This document shows positions 43,790 through 48,607 of a DNA stretch of 48,607 bases, piece after piece (position 1 is the first letter of the stretch; the number at the start of each line of letters is the position of its first letter). Position numbers and translations under genes: made by a program. Under the pieces are notes generated by a model. That model was not told the DNA's origin, did no database searches, and saw only the letters and a list, made by a program, of their open reading frames with translations. The stretch covers positions 1 to 48,607 of the forward strand of contig QANT01005499.1 in NCBI GenBank assembly GCA_003254885.1. The letters run 5' to 3'. This stretch comes from Purshia tridentata (Eukaryota; Streptophyta; Magnoliopsida; Rosales; Rosaceae).

Positions 43790-44148
43790 AATTTCTTAAA
43801 CTATTTGGATTTGGGGATGCTTAAATAGTTAGACAATCTTGGATTCTTGCAAAGAAAAACTATGTTGAATTTATTTGGGGCTGTAAAACCTTGCTTTGAT
43901 GCTTTTTTATGCTTTTATTTAATGAAATTGTGCTAAAATCATTATATTTAAGGTAAAAAATATATCAGTTTTTATTTGCGGGTGAAATGAGTTGTGTTGG
44001 ATATACCTGTTAATTTTGTAAGTCGTTTACGAGTTGGGGTTTTTACAACCCGCAAGGTTTCGTTTCGGGTCATGTCAACCCGTTAGAAATAACAGGTCGT
44101 GTCGGGTTTCACCCGAACTCATTCCACACGACCCGTTTGCCAGGTCTA

Positions 44149-44500
44149 CTTACGTCTCCCTCTCTCTCTCTCTTTCTCTAAAAATGTGAAGTCTGAATTA
44201 AAATATAATATTACCAAGATGTTTGATAATGAGGTAGAGAGGTCATTATATGGTGGAGAAGGTGGAGGCTTTCCTTGACCCTCAAGGATAGGGTTTGCGG
44301 CTTGTAATAATATTTATTACGCTTACTAGGTTTTGCGGCACTGTCATAATATTTATTACGCATGCAAAAGTTTGCGGCTGTGTAATAATATTTATTATGG
44401 TACTAAGGTTTCACAAGCGCAATAAAGTTCCATACGGCCTATAACTTCGTGGCCGTAATATTACGGCGCATTCTTTCTTTGTTACCCTAGTAATCCTCAT
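44149..44500. repeat. 39-bp palindromic repeats and a 16-bp palindrome
   Basis: TTTGCGG starts units at 44293, 44332 and 44371, exactly 39 bp apart; each contains TAATATTTATTA, a near-palindrome. About 40 bp further lies the perfect palindrome GCCGTAATATTACGGC (44452-44467). They look like subterminal repeats of a DNA transposon that I cannot name. A short CT run lies near 44,160. Confidence 0.6.
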
Positions 44501-45607
44501 TTTCACTTAAGCCCATCTCATTTGCTTGCTTGTTTTGAGGTCCAATCACTTGTAGAAGCTTCTATAACCACCTTTGACTTGTGAGTTGACTTGATCAACT
44601 TATCCTAATTCACCTAGGATTCCTTGTAGAGGTAGGATTCTTTGTCCAACTTAGATTTCACTTTGACCATTTTGCCTATCATGATTCCCAATGAAGTTAG
44701 GCCTACTTCTCTTACTAGGGTTAGATTTCCTAGTTTGAATAAGAAATGTCCTAAAATGGCTTTTTTAGTTTCTTTTTTAATCAATACTTCATTTAAGCTA
44801 CAAAACACAAAACTAAAGCAAAAGACACAAAAATGTCGAGTTTTTGCACTCTAAATTAAGGAGTTAGTATGCAAAAATAGTGTAAATTGAGCACTCAACA
44901 CACCCCCAAACTTAGACTTTGCTAGTCCTTGAGCAAAAAAAATAAAAGAAAAGACTCAAGACTCAAAAACAAAACAAACTTTCCTAACAATTGAATTCAT
45001 GAATATGGCCAACAATAACATGGTAAAGTAAGGTACATATAATAATCATTCTTCATATTCTAATAATGTTTCAAATAGCATACCTTACTCCTCCATTGTG
45101 CATATAAGCCATTCTCAATATAAACTCAAGTGTTAGATAAGCAAGGCATAGATCAACATATACAAGATAGATTCAACTCCAATTCTCACCATGACATACT
45201 CTCAACAATAAAGCACTCAAGAATTGGGGTGGTTTGTGCACTAAATAGTATATGTGAGAGAAGTTATGTAAAAAAAGCAAACAACTCACATATTTGCATG
45301 AAACAAAGGCACATTGAATTAAAATAATGAGCTCATGGAAAGAACATCAAAATACTCAAAATAGAATCAATTAACCATATGCTTCCTTCTTATTTAAACT
45401 CCACATTAAGAACAACGTACAATTCACCTAAGATCAATTAGGACTTTCAAAAAGGGTTAGCTTAGGTAGGGTGAGATATACACAATGAAAAGGATTATAC
45501 AACAAAATGTTAAATATATGAAATTACAACCAATACAACTCTCAGAGGCATCTCTTGCACATTTGCACTACATAGCTATGACTCTAGTGAAGAACTACAC
45601 AAATGGG
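44501..45607 (-). mobile_element. Athila-like 3' region: LTR start, polypurine tract, 3' UTR
   Basis: The minus strand at 44920-44901 reads AAAGTCTAAGTTTGGGGGTG, a polypurine tract typical of Athila elements, next to an LTR start TGTTGAGTGCTCAATTTAC at 44900. About 690 bp of non-coding 3' UTR lie upstream (44,921-45,607), and at least 360 bp of LTR downstream. Its LTR differs from the one at 14,537, so this is another element. Confidence 0.6.
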
Positions 45608-45724
45608 CTAATAATTGTTGTAGTAACTCCTCCTCTGAGCCATCTGTCCTGCTGATTGCTGTAATTGCTTATTCAAGTCTTCATATTTTACCTTTATGTC
45701 TTCATATTTTTCATTTACCTCATT
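45608..45724 (-). pseudogene. Athila-associated ORF, C-terminal piece
   Basis: The minus-strand frame reads EVNEKYEDIKVKYEDLNKQ, then QMAQRRSYYNN and a stop at 45608. It is charged and coiled-coil-like. It continues in frame with the piece at 48451-48607 if solo LTR L and one TSD copy are ignored. Its position upstream of a polypurine tract suggests the last ORF of a long Ty3/gypsy element; I do not recognise the product. Confidence 0.5.
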
Positions 45725-46075
45725 TGATAGGACCCTCCCCGAATTTCACCCTAGAACTGGGAGTGATCCTGTGGGAATCCAATATCAAGGAAAATACTAC
45801 CGAAAATTCGGCAGAACGTCCCCTGAAATTGGACTAACCCTTTCTCCAAGAAGACTTGCAACAGCACTTCTAAACATTCAGCACCTCTACCACAAACAAT
45901 AGGGTCTCTGACCCAAGTTTCAAAACCAATTAAATAAGTATTCATTAGGTTATCAGAGCCGCGCTACAAAATTTACTAAGAAAATAAAATTTACAAGAAT
46001 AGCTAGTTCCTACAAATTACAGAAGTTCACTAGTTTGCCTCGACATGCTTGGCCCGACCGTTCCACCGCTACAAC

Positions 46076-47023
46076 CTGGGGGGAAAATTTAAAATGACCA
46101 TAAAGGGAAAACTAGTGAAAAAACTCAGTGAGTGGACGTAAACCAAAATAAGCATTAATAATTCTTTACTTTCAAGTTTCCTTAAGATCTCACAAACCCT
46201 TTTTGAAATCCTCCAGTTTTAAAACATTTCGTAAAAATTCCACTAGTGACTATAAGTAAATCAATATCTTAAAATCCACTTTGAGATTTTCTGGGAAAAA
46301 ATAAATAAAACTAATCAAGCTGACAAACATCAAATCAGAACTGCAAGTTTATACCCTTTGAAACATTCTTATGAAACTGATATAATAATAAAAACGCTCA
46401 CCCAAACAGTTATCCACCGAACCTGCCATACATGCGCATGGCCCACGACCTGCCGTACGCATGCAGGGCCAATAATCCTGCCGTACATGTGCAGAGCCAG
46501 GGCCTGTCATACATATGCAGGGCCAATATACCTGCCATACGTGCACGCTGGGCCACCCCCAAAAGGCTAGGCATCCTGACACACAGCCCAAAGCCTATGT
46601 GTGTGCCGTGATGGGTCCCAAAAACCTATGAAATCTGATAATCTGAAGGGTACTGCAAAGGGTGGTTTGAAAACCATTTCCCGTAAATCTCTTTTCACCC
46701 ATAAAAACATATAACTTTTCCAATACTATGAAATCATTAAACCAATAGCTATAAAATCTTTTTCAATAACCAAACCTCTAATATTTCAAGATATGAGTAA
46801 ACCACATACTTTTACTAGAGAAATCAAAAGATTTCCAAGATCTAACTGCTCGAATAAGTCATCATGAAAAATAGTTACCAAGCACATCAAATCTACTTTC
46901 ATGCATTAATCCTCAAACCATGCTCAAGAACCAAATAATATTTCTCAATTAATAAAACTCAATTAAAACTCAAAATATAAATATGGATTAAATCATGAAA
47001 TTTATAAACAAGTGTCCACTCAC
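46076..47023 (-). other. Intron-like segment of LTR L
   Basis: Minus-strand CTATCTCT|GTGAGTGGAC at 47023 and CCCCCCAG|GTTGTAG ending at 46076 bound 948 nt. Same border motifs as H and K. Confidence 0.35.
46414..46554 (-). repeat. Tandem hairpin array in LTR L, 5 units
   Basis: Same unit order as K. The last unit reads GGCCATGCGCATGTATGGCA, in which CCTGC has become CATGC; the partner arm is unchanged, so this unit folds less well. Confidence 0.75.
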
Positions 47024-48150
47024 AGAGATAGCCTAGCCTTGGTTTCCGACTGGATTGTCCCTGGACTCGGGAGTGTCGCCTAACATGAAAACGACAAGAC
47101 GTTAGAATAATATTCAGAATAATAACCGAAAAACTAAAGTGTGCGAGTTCTAGACCTTTCGCTTTACAATTTTAATTTCAAACTATAACCCAACTTAATT
47201 TCCTTCTCGACTCAAAATCCAACGTCACCAGCTCAACTTTATCCGGTAATTTCCCCAATAACCTCCATTACTACATAACTTGACCGAGATTCATCCGGGT
47301 GTCGTTTCACAATTCAACAAGTGTCCAATTCCACTTCAAGATCACTATTCCTCCAATTTCCTCAAACTAACTATTCTAATCACCAATTAATTATTCCTAA
47401 GGATGAAAATCATTCCCAATTGCCATTAAATCACCATAAACACCTTAGATTTCTAGAAATCCCAAAATGGACATAAGCACCAACTATCAAACTTCCAAAT
47501 TCCTCGAAATTCCTTAAAATTCCTCAATCTAACCTTCAATTTATAGTTCCTAGGAGTGATTATTGCCCAAACCCACGTCAACATCTCATCCAAAATCAGT
47601 TTTCTAAAGGAACCCGAAATGGGTGTTAAATCCCAAATTTCAATCTCTCACAATTTCTCAAAATTGAATAACCCAAAAATAAGGGAAAGGAAGCCCACAA
47701 GGAGAGGAGAAAAACCCACCTTAAATTGAGGTAATCGGAGGCTGGAAGCTACCGGAATCGACGAACAAGGTGGCTGCGGGCTGCGTGCTTTCCAACATGA
47801 TTTCTCGCTGGAAAGGGGCTGGCCGGCATGGGGGAGCTCAAGGGAAGACGGCTGGCGCCTGGGGAAGCTTTCCTGCCAATTCCCGCCGCCTGGCAACGCG
47901 GGAGGTGGTCGGAGCTTAGAGCTCTAGTAGCACGCAGGTGCGAGGAAAGGAGAGAGAGGAGAGAGAGAGGGCTGGGTGGGCGGGAGGAGGCACTGGGGTA
48001 GCTGGCCAGCGGCTAGAGAGTGTCGCCGGTGGGTCTGGGCGGCCGGTTGTGGAGGTGGTGTAGTGTAGGGGAGAGGAGAAGAGGAGAAGTAACGGGCTGG
48101 GGGGGCTGTGGTCTTCTGCGCATAGGGGGGAATAAAAGAGAGAGAGAGAT

Positions 48151-48168
48151 TTCCAGAATTTTCTGGAA
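48151..48168. promoter_or_regulatory. Perfect heat-shock element in LTR L
   Basis: TTCCAGAATTTTCTGGAA, beside the GA/CT tract. In element orientation identical to A and H. Confidence 0.6.
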
Positions 48169-48450
48169 ATCAAAAGCCATTTCACCCAAATTACAAGTTT
48201 GCCCCTCCCTTCACACGTCCATAACTTCCAGACATAACTCCGTTTGAAGCGTGCTTTGTGTTTACGAACTCTTTTATCACGTTCCTAACTTTCTAACCAT
48301 AGCTCTAAATGACCCATGCCTCGTGTCGACAAACTCGTGAGCTGAAGGCCTTCCTAACGGACCCAAGGTCAAAGCTAAAATCCCACTCAAATCAAAAGTC
48401 AACTTTGGGCCCACTTTAAAAAATTACCTAGGAAGGTGCGGGCCGTTACA

Positions 48451-48607
48451 TCATCACATTTCGCCTTCATCTCATAATACTCACGATCCCTTTTTCTTGA
48501 TCGTAGAGATGATGATGCCTCTTGAGTTTCTACCCACAATACCATATCAAGAGTCACCCAAAGTAAATAACTATGAACTCAATCTCACCGCTTATCTTAG
48601 CATAGGC
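48451..48607 (-). pseudogene. Athila-associated ORF, upstream piece
   Basis: The minus-strand frame reads ETQEASSSLRSRKRDREYYE and then MKAKCD up to the TSD of solo LTR L. It is basic then charged, and runs on from beyond the window. It belongs with the piece at 45608-45724. Confidence 0.45.

Larger units (their letters stand above)
40713..44148 (+). mobile_element. hAT transposon, 5' end lost
   Basis: The right end, read on the minus strand, is TAGACCTGGCAAACGGGTCG (44148 down), a typical plant hAT terminus, followed inward by further GGGTT/AACCC-rich subterminal DNA. It encloses a hAT transposase pseudogene. I found no matching left terminus; the left part meets the LTR tail at 40712, where the end appears deleted. 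The 5' non-coding part includes a run of ATATGGTCTTGCT repeats (41,285-41,360). Confidence 0.7.
45725..48450 (-). mobile_element. Solo LTR L (GACCC type)
   Basis: On the minus strand it starts TGTAACGGCCCGCACC at 48450 and ends GGAGGGTCCTATCA at 45725, 2726 bp. The flanks TCATT (45720-45724) and TCATC (48451-48455) match 4 of 5. All type-H landmarks are present: duplicated U3 module, heat-shock element, GA/CT tract, GC-rich leader (about 48,130-47,740), donor-like site (47023), stem, hairpin array, acceptor-like site (46076). The coding frame on either side is continuous without it. Confidence 0.9.

Noticed and set aside
44452-44467. Integrated geminivirus origin
   Set aside because: Only the nine-base core matches; there is no Rep gene, no iterons and no typical stem with the core in the loop.

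Overview
This is plant nuclear DNA, most likely from a woody dicot; I cannot name the species. It looks like transposon-rich, possibly pericentromeric heterochromatin. There is no intact host gene, no RNA gene and no bacterial-type operon. About half of the window consists of long, non-coding, LTR-like units of 1.75-2.8 kb that begin TG and end CA. Several are bounded by 5-bp target-site duplications (TSDs) that can be read directly, so I call them solo LTRs of long-LTR (probably Ty3/gypsy) retrotransposons. No cognate internal region is present in the window.

Layout. 1-14,537: an old Athila-like Ty3/gypsy element on the minus strand (LTR/leader, gag, zinc knuckle, start of protease, reverse transcriptase, RNase H), broken by solo LTRs B (1951-4159), C (7203-9443) and D (9535-12034) and by a hAT-like MITE (4694-5662). 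Solo LTR A and a second LTR end lie at the left edge. 14,538-29,702: a tandem satellite with a 150-bp unit, + oriented on the left and inverted at 28.7-29.7 kb, split by solo LTRs E, F (with G nested inside it), H and I. 29,703-38,400: CACTA-like termini and AT-rich DNA, solo LTR J, the 5' end of an isoflavone/pinoresinol-reductase-like gene cut off by J, and a small TRIM. 38,404-40,712: solo LTR K and another LTR tail. 40,713-44,148: a decayed hAT transposon with a BED-finger transposase. 44,149-48,607: a palindromic 39-bp repeat, then the 3' end of another Athila-like element, split by solo LTR L.

The most interesting signal is inside the solo LTRs. Two diverged subfamilies (GACCC type: A, D, H, K, L, with B more distant; ACACC type: E, G, I, J, with C more distant) share one plan: U3 with a stress-element-like module, a CT-rich and GC-rich leader, a GTGAGTG splice-donor-like site, a structured segment, and a pyrimidine-CAG|GT acceptor-like site near the 3' end. 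The structured segment is a tandem array of small hairpins plus a long stem in the GACCC type, and a strong hairpin in the ACACC type. Paired bases change together between copies, which suggests selection on RNA or DNA structure. All five GACCC copies that cover the region also carry a perfect four-block heat-shock element just upstream of the leader.

Boundaries, TSDs, hairpins and motifs were read by eye. Family names and functions rest on knowledge of the families, and no database search was possible.
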